NCBI RefSeq assembly: GCF_000423065.1
Contig: NZ_AUHG01000016.1
Span: 62,001-126,000 of the forward strand
Origin: Christiangramia echinicola DSM 19838
GTDB lineage: Bacteria > Bacteroidota > Bacteroidia > Flavobacteriales > Flavobacteriaceae
DNA length: 64,000 bases
Direction of reading: 5' to 3'
In this document: positions 1 to 8,889 of the stretch, piece by piece
Numbering within the stretch: position 1 is the first letter of the stretch
Layout of the letters: the number at the start of each line of letters is the position of its first letter
The notes under the pieces: model-generated
Seen by the model: the letters and a program-made list of their open reading frames with translations, nothing else
The model's database searches: none
What the model was told of the DNA's origin: nothing
Program-made: the position numbers and the translations under genes

Positions 1-2527
1 TGAGAATAACATTGCCAGGCAGATCACTCAAATAGAAGATTTTATTGCAGACGGTGTGGATGTACTTATTGTTTCACCTATTCAGTCAATTCCTATCACC
101 GCCGTAATAGAAAAGGCGATGGATGCGGGAATCCCCACTATCGTTATAGATCGAAAGATAGACGGGCGCAATTTTACAGCTTATATAGGTGCAAATAATG
201 TGGAAGTGGGGCGTAATGCTGCAAAGTACATAATTTCACAATCAAATGAACCAGCTAAAATTATAGAGATTACCGGGCAGGAAGGATCCTCGCCTGCCTA
301 TGAAAGAAGTGAAGGCTTTAGAAAAATGATTAATAAAATTCCTAATCTAACTATATCGCATATAATTAAAGGTGATTGGGAAAAGGCTTCGATAGAAGAG
401 GAGTTGACAAAACTTTTAGATTCCATTAAACCACCTGAATATATTTTTGCACATAATGACCGAATGGCTTTGGGCGCCTGGGAGGTAGTAAAAAAGAAAT
501 CTCTTGAAGATCAAATTCATATTATTGGAGTGGATGGACTTTTTGGACCAAATGGCGGGATTCAGTTAGTGAAAGATCGTATTCTGGCTGCCACGGTACT
601 TTATCCTACCGGGGGGATGGAGGCAATAAAACTGGCCGAAGATCTTTTGAGTGATGAAAACATTGAAAAGAATAATATCCTCAAGACTGTTATCATAGAT
701 TCTGTAAATGTTGAGATCATGCAAAATCAGTTTGATAAAATGAAACAACAACAGAATGATATTGAGAACCAGCAGGAGGTTATAGATAATCAGATCACCA
801 CTTTTAAATCACAATCGAAACTTATTCTGTTATTGATTGTTTTATTAGGCCTACTTCTAATACTAAGCGTATGGAGTATTTATCTTGTCGTTAAACTTCG
901 AAAGCGAAAAAGAAATCTGGAATCGAGTAATTCTGAAATCCTGGCACAGAGAAATAAAATTGAGGAGTTTGCAAAGAAATTGAAAATTTCGAATGAAAGT
1001 AAGATCAATTTTTTCACGGCCTTATCGCATGAGTTTAAAACCCCATTAACACTTATTACCAGCTCAATTGAGTCAATTTCTGAACGTCCTACGAAAGAAT
1101 CCCAGGGGATTTCGTATGAAACCAATCTTATTATAAATAATTCCAGAAGATTGCTACGGCTCATTAATGAGCTGTTAGATTTCAGAAAACTCGAAAATGG
1201 CAGTTTTGATTTAAGGATTACAAAAACGGAAATTATTCCATTTCTTAAAAATATAGCTGAGGATTTCACAAGTGAAGCCCTTAAAAAATCTATTGATCTG
1301 AAATTTTCTTATAAATGCGAGGATCTTGAACTTTATATTGATAGAGAAATGATGGATAAGGTATTCTTTAACATTCTTTCCAACGCTTTTAAGTTTACTC
1401 CGAAAAATGGAACGATTCATATTGCTGTAGAGGAGGAGGACGAAAAAATTAATATTTTATTCAGGGATTCCGGAATTGGGATTCCGAAAGATGAATTCCA
1501 AAGCATTTTTGATCCATACATGCAGGCTAGTAATAATACTAAGCCTAGTTCTGGTCTTGGCTTGTATATTACCCGGCAATTTGTGGAATTACATAAAGGA
1601 AGCATTGCGGTTTCATCCCATCAGGGAGCTGAATTTAGAATTTCGCTGTTAAAAGGACGTGCTCACTTAAAAGAGTATGTTATTTCTGAAATTCAGCCGG
1701 ATATGGATAGCTCTTCTAATAGGAGCAGAGTGGATAACCTAATTCCTGAAGAGTTAGAAGATAATATAAGTTTAGGGGAAAATGCAGATTCTGTGTTGAT
1801 CATTGAAGACAATCTCGAATTATCTCATTTGCTTCGGAAAAAATTAAGCTCGGAATACAATGTTCATGTTTCTGATGGAACAGACGGGGTTGAAAAGGCT
1901 CTTGAAGTTATTCCCGATGTGATTATATGCGATCTCAACCTGCCAGATAAAGATGGGTTTCAAATATGCCAGGAGTTAAAAAGCGATCTGCGCACATCTC
2001 ATATTCCTACTTTGATATTAACTGCTTTAAGTGATAAGGAATCGCGACTTAAAGCATTAAAGGCGGGAGCAGATGTTTATATTACCAAGCCATTCAATAA
2101 TGAGATCCTTATGGAATCTATTAAATCGGCTTTATTCAATCGGGAGAAATTACGATATTATTATACCAACCGTATAGATAAGGTGAATGATGAAAACTTT
2201 GCCGGGCCAGAACAATTTTTCCTTAAAGACCTTAATGCATTAATCGATGCTAATCTCAGGAATTCTAGCTTTACCGTTGAAGACCTTGCATCCAGCCTTC
2301 AGATTTCAAGAGTGCAATTGTATAGAAAAGTAAAAGCTCTTTTAGGTGTTAGTGTTAATGAGTATATTAATTCTCTACGCCTTAAAAAAGCTAAAAGTCT
2401 CCTCCAGGAATCTAAGTTTAATATATCTGAGATTGCTTATGAAGTAGGTTATTCTTCTCCGGGATATTTTTCAACATCTTTTAAGAAGGAATATGGTATC
2501 TCTCCGAAAGAGTTAAAATCATCTTAA
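1..2527 (+). CDS. Hybrid two-component system sensor/regulator (HTCS), 5' end cut by window edge
   Basis: One-protein two-component system that likely switches on the fructan genes downstream. The reading frame is open to the left edge (frame starts at base 2), so the true start lies outside; the GTG at 56 is only an internal codon. In numbering from base 56: a periplasmic type I sugar-binding-protein-like domain (about 1-230), a short coiled coil, one membrane segment (about 256-280), HisKA with the SHEFKTPL motif and phospho-His near 325, HATPase N box near 433-446 and G boxes DSGIGIP and SSGLGLY (about 470-505), a receiver with phospho-Asp near 626 (CDLNLPDKDG), and a C-terminal AraC HTH (about 735-820). 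The Bacteroides fructan HTCS BT1754 has the same kind of sensor and binds fructose. Fructose as the ligand here is inference from that and from the neighbours. Confidence 0.95.
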   Translation, partial: ENNIARQITQIEDFIADGVDVLIVSPIQSIPITAVIEKAMDAGIPTIVIDRKIDGRNFTAYIGANNVEVGRNAAKYIISQSNEPAKIIEITGQEGSSPAYERSEGFRKMINKIPNLTISHIIKGDWEKASIEEELTKLLDSIKPPEYIFAHNDRMALGAWEVVKKKSLEDQIHIIGVDGLFGPNGGIQLVKDRILAATVLYPTGGMEAIKLAEDLLSDENIEKNNILKTVIIDSVNVEIMQNQFDKMKQQQNDIENQQEVIDNQITTFKSQSKLILLLIVLLGLLLILSVWSIYLVVKLRKRKRNLESSNSEILAQRNKIEEFAKKLKISNESKINFFTALSHEFKTPLTLITSSIESISERPTKESQGISYETNLIINNSRRLLRLINELLDFRKLENGSFDLRITKTEIIPFLKNIAEDFTSEALKKSIDLKFSYKCEDLELYIDREMMDKVFFNILSNAFKFTPKNGTIHIAVEEEDEKINILFRDSGIGIPKDEFQSIFDPYMQASNNTKPSSGLGLYITRQFVELHKGSIAVSSHQGAEFRISLLKGRAHLKEYVISEIQPDMDSSSNRSRVDNLIPEELEDNISLGENADSVLIIEDNLELSHLLRKKLSSEYNVHVSDGTDGVEKALEVIPDVIICDLNLPDKDGFQICQELKSDLRTSHIPTLILTALSDKESRLKALKAGADVYITKPFNNEILMESIKSALFNREKLRYYYTNRIDKVNDENFAGPEQFFLKDLNALIDANLRNSSFTVEDLASSLQISRVQLYRKVKALLGVSVNEYINSLRLKKAKSLLQESKFNISEIAYEVGYSSPGYFSTSFKKEYGISPKELKSS

Positions 2528-2559
2528 TCATAAAATCTTCTAACTTAGAAACACCTTCT

Positions 2560-2596
2560 AAATTTGATACATAGTTAGAATTAATGTATCAAATTT
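2560..2596. promoter_or_regulatory. Perfect 13-bp inverted repeat upstream of the fructan operon
   Basis: AAATTTGATACAT (2560-2572) and its exact reverse complement ATGTATCAAATTT (2584-2596) are separated by 11 bases. The pair lies between the regulator and the first transport gene, just upstream of a -7 element at 2618. That position suits an activator site for the HTCS; a bidirectional hairpin after the regulator gene is the alternative, though the arms carry little G+C. A smaller dyad, TTCTAAC/TTAGAA, lies at 2538-2550. Confidence 0.5.
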
Positions 2597-2617
2597 AAAA
2601 CTATATCGTTTTCGAAA

Positions 2618-2625
2618 TATTTTTG
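2618..2625 (+). promoter_or_regulatory. Bacteroidota -7 promoter element for the fructan operon
   Basis: TATTTTTG fits the TAnnTTTG consensus. No TTG sits 19-21 bases upstream, which fits a promoter that depends on an activator. The inverted repeat ends 21 bases upstream. The implied leader before the transporter start is about 130 bases. Confidence 0.35.
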
Positions 2626-2766
2626 AATTTCCTTTAAGGTATTGATATTGAAGTATTTATTCGAAAATTCACTTATCCTTAACAATATTAAAACTATTTG
2701 CGGAATTCTTAAAATATAGGGAGGAATTTTAAACATAATTTAGTTTTTAGATATAAAAATTAAGTG

Positions 2767-4113
2767 ATGAATAAAATTCTAACCTGGTCAATTAGCGCTG
2801 CACTTGCCGGTTTTCTATTTGGTTTTGATACGGTTGTAATTTCAGGTGCAGACAAGCAACTTCAGGCGTTGTGGAATACTTCAGATGCATTTCATGGATC
2901 TGTGGTTATGGCGATGGCGTTATGGGGAACTGTAGTGGGGGCTGTTTTTGGAGGTATTCCAACGAATAAATGGGGAAGAAAGAATACACTTCTAATTATT
3001 GGCGTACTATATTTTGTTTCTGCTCTAGGGTCAGCCCTGGTAGATGATCCTATAACCTTTGCAGTCTTTCGGTTTCTTGGTGGCCTTGGAGTAGGAGCTT
3101 CTACAATTGCCGCGCCGGCTTATGTATCTGAAATTGCACCTGCAAATCAAAGAGGGAAACTGGTTTCTCTTTATCAGTTTAATATAGTATTAGGTATTCT
3201 AATCGCGTTCCTGTCCAATTATTTATTGCGGAATACAGGGGCTCAACCATGGAGATGGATGGTAGGTATAGAAGCATTGCCGGCCCTAATATATATTCTA
3301 TTCGTATTATTTATTCCTAGAAGCCCAAGATGGCTGGTTTCAAAAGGAAGAATTGAGGAGGCTGAAAAAGTGTTGAGTACTATCAATCCTAACATCGATT
3401 CCAGAAGTAAGATTAGGGAGATACAGGAGTTGGATGCTAAAGAAACAACAGGCGAAAATATCTTTATGAAAAAGTATCGTTTTCCGTTGATACTCGCATT
3501 TCTGGTGGCCTTTTTTAATCAGCTCTCGGGCATAAATGCCTTTTTATACTATGCACCACGAATATTTGAATCTGCCGGTTTAGGTGAAAGTACTGCATTA
3601 TTAAGCAGTATTGGAATTGGAGTGGTGAATCTTCTGTTTACGCTTTTAGGAGTTTTTTTAATAGATAGACTTGGTAGAAAACAACTTTTACTTTATGGTT
3701 CCATAGGTTATATAATCTCTCTTTCACTTGTGGCTGCCGCTTTTTTCCTGAATTGGGGCGGACTATGGGTTCCCGTTTTTCTATTTCTTTTTATAGCATC
3801 GCACGCTATAGGTCAGGGAGCGGTTATATGGGTGTTTATTTCTGAAATATTCCCGAACCGTTTACGTGCATCTGGTCAGGCATTTGGTTCTTCAACACAC
3901 TGGGTGCTTGCAGCAATAATCCCATCAAGTATTCCATTTCTCTTTACTACTATAGGTCCTGGATATGTATTCGCCTTCTTCGCTTTTATGATGGTGCTGC
4001 AGCTGATCTTCGTGATTTTTATGATGCCAGAAACCAAGGGGAAATCCCTGGAAGATTTAAGTGAAGAACTTTCTGTAAATAAAAATGTATCAATTAATAA
4101 CCAATCAATATGA
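2767..4113 (+). CDS. Sugar porter family MFS transporter, probably fructose importer
   Basis: Inner-membrane sugar/H+ symporter of the MFS sugar porter family, 448 residues, about 12 membrane segments. Family marks visible: GFDTVVISGA in TM1, the GRKNTLL loop motif after TM2, PRSPRWLV before the central loop, QLSGINAFLYY in TM7, DRLGRKQ in the second half, and a C-terminal PETKGKSLE. It follows the HTCS and overlaps the GH32 start by four bases (ATGA), so the two are co-transcribed. In the Bacteroides fructan locus a transporter of this type moves fructose into the cytoplasm; here the substrate is inferred from context. A GTG codon at 2764 directly precedes the ATG; I take the ATG. Confidence 0.93.
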   Translation: MNKILTWSISAALAGFLFGFDTVVISGADKQLQALWNTSDAFHGSVVMAMALWGTVVGAVFGGIPTNKWGRKNTLLIIGVLYFVSALGSALVDDPITFAVFRFLGGLGVGASTIAAPAYVSEIAPANQRGKLVSLYQFNIVLGILIAFLSNYLLRNTGAQPWRWMVGIEALPALIYILFVLFIPRSPRWLVSKGRIEEAEKVLSTINPNIDSRSKIREIQELDAKETTGENIFMKKYRFPLILAFLVAFFNQLSGINAFLYYAPRIFESAGLGESTALLSSIGIGVVNLLFTLLGVFLIDRLGRKQLLLYGSIGYIISLSLVAAAFFLNWGGLWVPVFLFLFIASHAIGQGAVIWVFISEIFPNRLRASGQAFGSSTHWVLAAIIPSSIPFLFTTIGPGYVFAFFAFMMVLQLIFVIFMMPETKGKSLEDLSEELSVNKNVSINNQSI

Positions 4114-5714
4114 AAAAAATAATTTACCTAATTGTCTATATGGCGATTCCTGTTAGTTTTTTTACCTCTTGTAAAGATGCTACAGAGAATACAGAACCTC
4201 AAACAGAAACAGCTTCTGTCGAAGTTCAGAAAGATGAGGATTTCAGACCTAATTTTCACTTCACTCCAGAAAAGAACTGGATGAATGATCCTAACGGAAT
4301 GTTCTATTTTAACGGGTATTTTCATTTGTTTTTTCAGCATTATCCAGATGATAATGTTTGGGGGCCAATGCACTGGGGTCATGCGATTAGCAACGATATG
4401 ATTTCATGGAAGGAGCAGCCTATTGCCATTTACCCTGATGAGAAGGGTTACATTTTCTCCGGTAGTGCGGTAGTGGATAAAAACAATACTTCTGGATTTG
4501 GCAAAAATGGGAAAACCCCCATTGTGGCCATTTTCACCTACCATGATCCGAAAGGGGAGAAAAAAGGAGACATAGATTACCAGTCCCAGGCGATTGCATA
4601 CAGTTTGGATGAAGGTCAAACCTGGACGAAATATGAGAGTAATCCGGTTATTGAAAATCCCGGCATTAAAGATTTTAGGGATCCAAAAGTAACATGGGAC
4701 GGTATTCATCAACAATGGATTATGGTTCTGGCAACCTATGAAAAAACACTGTTCTATACTTCTAAAGATCTTAAAAACTGGACACGACAGTCAGATTTTG
4801 GTGAAGGGATTGGTGCTCATGGAGGGGTATGGGAATGTCCAGATTTCTTCCCGATGTATGTTGGGGATACTAACGAGTTGAAATGGGTACTTATTCAAAG
4901 TTTAAATCCTGGCGGATATAATGGCGGTTCTGGAACTCAGTATTTTGTAGGGGATTTCGATGGCAAAACTTTTACGCCAGTAGAGCAAATGAAGGATCTA
5001 GGTGAAAAACATCCATACTGGATGGATTTTGGAAAGGATAATTACGCAGGAGTAACCTGGGCCAATATTCCTGAGGAAAACGGAAGAACCCTATTTCTGG
5101 GATGGATGTCTAATTGGCAATATGCTCAGAAAGTGCCTACGGAAACCTGGCGCAGTGCCATGACGGTTGCTCGAGAACTAAAACTTGAAAAATTAGATGG
5201 TAAATATATCATTAGTTCGGTGCCAGTACAAGAGTTGCAAAGCTATCGTAGCAAAAAATATAAAGATCAAAATATTCAGATTGATGGATTAACTAAAATT
5301 ATTGATTCTGAAAAAATAGCTCTTAACAGCGCAGAAATAAGGTTTGAAATTTCAGATTTAAAGGAAAAGAAGTATCAGTTTAAACTTTCGAATTCAACAG
5401 GAGAAGAGCTTCTTTTTGGATATGATCACTCAGATAAAGAGTTTTTTATAAATAGGTCAAAAGCAGGTCAGGTAGATTTTTCTGAAGAATTTGCTTCGAA
5501 AATATCAACAGCTCCTAGAATTTCAACTGCCGAAAACCTTGATGGTACTATCATAATTGACCAAACTTCTATTGAACTATTCTTTGATGGAGGAAAAACT
5601 GTAATGACTGAAATTTTCTTCCCGAATCATCCCTGGGAAACTCTTTCACTACAATCAGTAGATGGCTCATTTACCCTAAATGAAATAGAAGCCTACCAAC
5701 TAAAATTTAACTAA
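4110..5714 (+). CDS. GH32 fructan beta-fructosidase/levanase-type lipoprotein
   Basis: Secreted glycoside hydrolase family 32 enzyme cleaving beta-fructosidic bonds in levan, inulin or sucrose. 534 residues. A lipoprotein signal ends in FFTSC (Cys21), so it is lipid-anchored, probably at the cell surface or in the periplasm. Catalytic marks are present: WMNDPNG with nucleophile Asp60, FRDP with Asp191 for transition-state contact, and WECPDFF with acid/base Glu242. After the five-blade propeller (to about 370) comes a C-terminal beta-sandwich. Its start overlaps the transporter stop. I cannot tell from sequence alone whether it is exo- or endo-acting or prefers levan over inulin. It is the only glycoside hydrolase in the visible part of the locus. 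Confidence 0.95.
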   Translation: MKKIIYLIVYMAIPVSFFTSCKDATENTEPQTETASVEVQKDEDFRPNFHFTPEKNWMNDPNGMFYFNGYFHLFFQHYPDDNVWGPMHWGHAISNDMISWKEQPIAIYPDEKGYIFSGSAVVDKNNTSGFGKNGKTPIVAIFTYHDPKGEKKGDIDYQSQAIAYSLDEGQTWTKYESNPVIENPGIKDFRDPKVTWDGIHQQWIMVLATYEKTLFYTSKDLKNWTRQSDFGEGIGAHGGVWECPDFFPMYVGDTNELKWVLIQSLNPGGYNGGSGTQYFVGDFDGKTFTPVEQMKDLGEKHPYWMDFGKDNYAGVTWANIPEENGRTLFLGWMSNWQYAQKVPTETWRSAMTVARELKLEKLDGKYIISSVPVQELQSYRSKKYKDQNIQIDGLTKIIDSEKIALNSAEIRFEISDLKEKKYQFKLSNSTGEELLFGYDHSDKEFFINRSKAGQVDFSEEFASKISTAPRISTAENLDGTIIIDQTSIELFFDGGKTVMTEIFFPNHPWETLSLQSVDGSFTLNEIEAYQLKFN

Positions 5715-5724
5715 AAAGAGCATT

Positions 5725-8700
5725 ATGAAATTAAATTCGATTTTATTTTTTTTGTTCCTGCTCCCGCTGAGTTTTGTTTCGGCACAGGAGATCGAAGTAT
5801 CAGGAACGGTAACTACAGCGGAGGAAGGAATGCCTCTTCCAGGAACATCAGTATTTGTTAAAGGGACCAGTAATGGAACTTCCACAGATTTTGATGGAAA
5901 TTACATCCTGGAAAATGTTCCTGAGGATGGCGTATTAGTATTCACATTTGTTGGATATAAAGAACTTGAAATACCTGTAAATAGTAATACCACTATAGAT
6001 GTAGCGTTACAGGCAGATTCTGCATTGCTTGATGAGGTTGTTTTAACAGGATACTCCAGGGAAAGAAAAGTGGATGTAACCGGAGCAATAACTGTTGTTG
6101 AAACAGCCCCCATAGAAGGGCAAAGCAGAAGTTCTGGAAATGCTATGCAGGCACTGCAGGGAAGAGTTCCAGGCCTTTTCGTGGAAAAATCTGGAGATCC
6201 TACGGGAGCAAGTAGTAGGGTGCTTATTAGAGGTATAACTACTTTAGGGAACAATGATCCACTATACGTAATTGATGGAGTGCCTACTCAGAGACAGGAA
6301 GTTTTCTCTTCCTTGAATCCAGATGCCATTGAATCTATTCAGGTACTAAAAGATGCTTCTGCCTCTTCATTATATGGAGCAAGAGCTGGTAATGGGGTAA
6401 TCGTGGTTACCACCAAAAATAAGAGCGGTCGTGCAGAGAAAGTAAGTGTAAGCTTCAATTCAAATTTTTCTGTACAGTCTGAAAAACAGCAGCGGTATGA
6501 TATGCTGAATGCAGTTCAGCGAGGTGAGGCCTTATGGAGGGCTTCTATAAATGACGGTGCCGACCCTGCCTCCGGCTATGGCGAAATTTATAATTTCGAT
6601 TGGAATAATGATTTTCAAAATCCTGTACTAAATAGTGTTACCGTAAGACCTTTTGTTGGCGGAGATGAAACGGTTCCGGCAGGAGATACAGACTGGCAGG
6701 ATGCAACTTATGAGACTGGATATGTGTATAATAATGAGTTAACTGTTTCTGCTAATTCTGAAAAATCTTCATTCCTTGTAAATCTTGGACACCTTAAAAA
6801 TACAGGTATTCTTAAATACACCAATTATGAGCGTTTTACGGCTAAGGTCAATGCAAATACAAGCTTGTTTGAAGATAAGGTTCGTTTTGGTGTAAATACA
6901 CAGTTTTCAACATCAGATGAAACGCTGGCATCTCCAGATGTGGGAAGTGCGCCTACTCCTGGGTTGGCTATATCTCTGGCACCAACAATACCAGTATATG
7001 ACATTAATGGGAATTTTGCCGGCCCCATTGGAGCAGGTTATTCAGATAGGAACAATCCTGTATTGATGCAATATTTGAATCGTTGGGATAATGCTGAAAA
7101 AAATAATTTCTTTGGAAATATTTATTTGGAAGCCGACCTTCTGGAAAATCTAACTTTTAGATCCAGTTTCGGGATAGACTTTAGCGATTTCAAAAGAAAA
7201 GATATAGAGCCACGAGTAAATAATGGCTTTATAACCAGGAGTAATAACAGTCTTACCTTTGATACTAATAAATATACCAGTGTAGTATTTACAAATACGC
7301 TAAATTATAAACTGGAATTGGGAGATCATAATTTTGGCGTTCTTCTGGGTGTGGAGTCGGTTAAAAATGATTTTGATAGTGTTCTTGCAAGAGCTGATGG
7401 TTTTGCCGTAGAAGAAGAATCTTACTTTGTATTAGATGCTGGAACAGGTGCCAGGACTTCTAACGGAAGTTCTTCTGGTAGCCGATTGCTTTCTCAGTTT
7501 GGTAAAATAAATTATTCATTTGATAATAGATATTTAGCCTCGGTAACTGTACGTAGAGACGGTTCTTCAAGGTTTGGGAAGAATGAAAGATATGGTGTTT
7601 TTCCGGCGGTGACTGCAGGGTGGAGGTTAAGTAACGAAGACTTTTTAAATGAAAGCGAAACCATTACCAATCTTAAGTTAAGAGCAGGTTATGGTGAAGT
7701 GGGGAATCAATCAATTGGTGATCTTGCCAGATTCGGACTGTATGAAGCGAGATATGGCCCAACTCTTTCGCAATATGCAAGCGGTTTCTTTGAGCAGTAT
7801 TATAACGTTGGTACCGCTTATGACATTAATGGTAATAATACAGGGAATTTACCTTCCGGATTTGTTTCTGTCCAGGCGGAGAATCCAGATCTTAAATGGG
7901 AAACCACCAAAGAATGGAATTTTGGTGTAGACTTTGGATTTTTTGATAACAAATTGAGTGGATCCTTTGACTATTTTACCAGGGAAACGGTTGATATTTT
8001 AACCACGCCTCCAATTCCTTCAGTACTTGGAGAAGGTCAGCAGCGAGTATTAAACGGTGCTTCTACGAAAACCAATGGTTGGGAGTTCGCACTTGCGTAC
8101 ACGAATACTTTAGAAAATGGTCTTACTTTTTCAGTGTCAACTAATTTATCTTCTTTTAAGGATGAGATCACATTTCTTCCTGAAGAAGTTCGGGCAGGAT
8201 TCCCTGGAACGGCACAAAATTCAATACTCGGGCATTCTCAATTTTCGATATTTGGATATAAATCAAATGGTCTCTTCCAAAGTCAGGCAGATATAGATAG
8301 CTCTCCAGAACAGGTGGGTGCTCGTCCCGGAGGTATTAAGTTTAAAGACCTTAATGGAGATAATGTTATAGATACAGATGACCGTGATTTTATAGGTACA
8401 ACCTTACCAGATCTGGAATATGGTGTAAGAATAGATCTTGGGTACAAAAACTGGGATTTCTCCGTATTTGGATCTGGGGTGACCGGTAGAATTGGCCAGG
8501 ATCCTTACATATTCTGGAACAATTTTGTTCAGGGTAGGGAAAATGCTGGATTGGGTGTACTTGACGCATGGACCCCAGACAACACTAATACAGATATTCC
8601 ATCTTTATCACTCGCTTTTAACGATTTGAGAACTTCCGATTATTTGTTTCGAAACAATTCATATTTCAAGATTAGAAATGCCCAATTAGGATATTCCCTA

Positions 8701-8877
8701 TCAGACGCTTTAATTGAAAAAGTTGGAGTTCTGGAAAGTTTTAGAATCTATGTTCAGGGAGAAAACCTGTTTTGGTTTACACCTAATGATTACATAGGAT
8801 CAGATCCTGAAAGAACCGATGTGAATAGAATCCCAGTGCCAACGGTGGTTTCTCTTGGATTAAACGTGAACTTTTAA
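5725..8877 (+). CDS. SusC-like TonB-dependent outer-membrane transporter
   Basis: Outer-membrane importer for oligosaccharides, 1050 residues. Order: signal peptide 1-20 ending SAQ; a carboxypeptidase-regulatory-like domain (about 24-105, DFDGNY, VGYKELE); the SusC signature DEVVLTGY near 103-110; a plug domain (GRVPGLFV, SRVLIRG, NDPLYVIDGVP, ASSLYGARAGNGVI); then a 22-strand barrel ending in the usual terminal Phe (GLNVNF). It starts 10 bases after the GH32 stop and is followed within about a dozen bases by SusD, the obligate lid partner. It works with TonB/ExbBD encoded elsewhere. Fructo-oligosaccharide specificity is inferred from the operon. Confidence 0.96.
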   Translation: MKLNSILFFLFLLPLSFVSAQEIEVSGTVTTAEEGMPLPGTSVFVKGTSNGTSTDFDGNYILENVPEDGVLVFTFVGYKELEIPVNSNTTIDVALQADSALLDEVVLTGYSRERKVDVTGAITVVETAPIEGQSRSSGNAMQALQGRVPGLFVEKSGDPTGASSRVLIRGITTLGNNDPLYVIDGVPTQRQEVFSSLNPDAIESIQVLKDASASSLYGARAGNGVIVVTTKNKSGRAEKVSVSFNSNFSVQSEKQQRYDMLNAVQRGEALWRASINDGADPASGYGEIYNFDWNNDFQNPVLNSVTVRPFVGGDETVPAGDTDWQDATYETGYVYNNELTVSANSEKSSFLVNLGHLKNTGILKYTNYERFTAKVNANTSLFEDKVRFGVNTQFSTSDETLASPDVGSAPTPGLAISLAPTIPVYDINGNFAGPIGAGYSDRNNPVLMQYLNRWDNAEKNNFFGNIYLEADLLENLTFRSSFGIDFSDFKRKDIEPRVNNGFITRSNNSLTFDTNKYTSVVFTNTLNYKLELGDHNFGVLLGVESVKNDFDSVLARADGFAVEEESYFVLDAGTGARTSNGSSSGSRLLSQFGKINYSFDNRYLASVTVRRDGSSRFGKNERYGVFPAVTAGWRLSNEDFLNESETITNLKLRAGYGEVGNQSIGDLARFGLYEARYGPTLSQYASGFFEQYYNVGTAYDINGNNTGNLPSGFVSVQAENPDLKWETTKEWNFGVDFGFFDNKLSGSFDYFTRETVDILTTPPIPSVLGEGQQRVLNGASTKTNGWEFALAYTNTLENGLTFSVSTNLSSFKDEITFLPEEVRAGFPGTAQNSILGHSQFSIFGYKSNGLFQSQADIDSSPEQVGARPGGIKFKDLNGDNVIDTDDRDFIGTTLPDLEYGVRIDLGYKNWDFSVFGSGVTGRIGQDPYIFWNNFVQGRENAGLGVLDAWTPDNTNTDIPSLSLAFNDLRTSDYLFRNNSYFKIRNAQLGYSLSDALIEKVGVLESFRIYVQGENLFWFTPNDYIGSDPERTDVNRIPVPTVVSLGLNVNF

Positions 8878-8889
8878 AATATGACAATC

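Noticed and set aside
880..1605. Antisense ORFs of 62-129 codons within the HTCS gene
   Set aside because: They lie in the shadow of a gene with intact kinase motifs, and their translations show no domain or signal.
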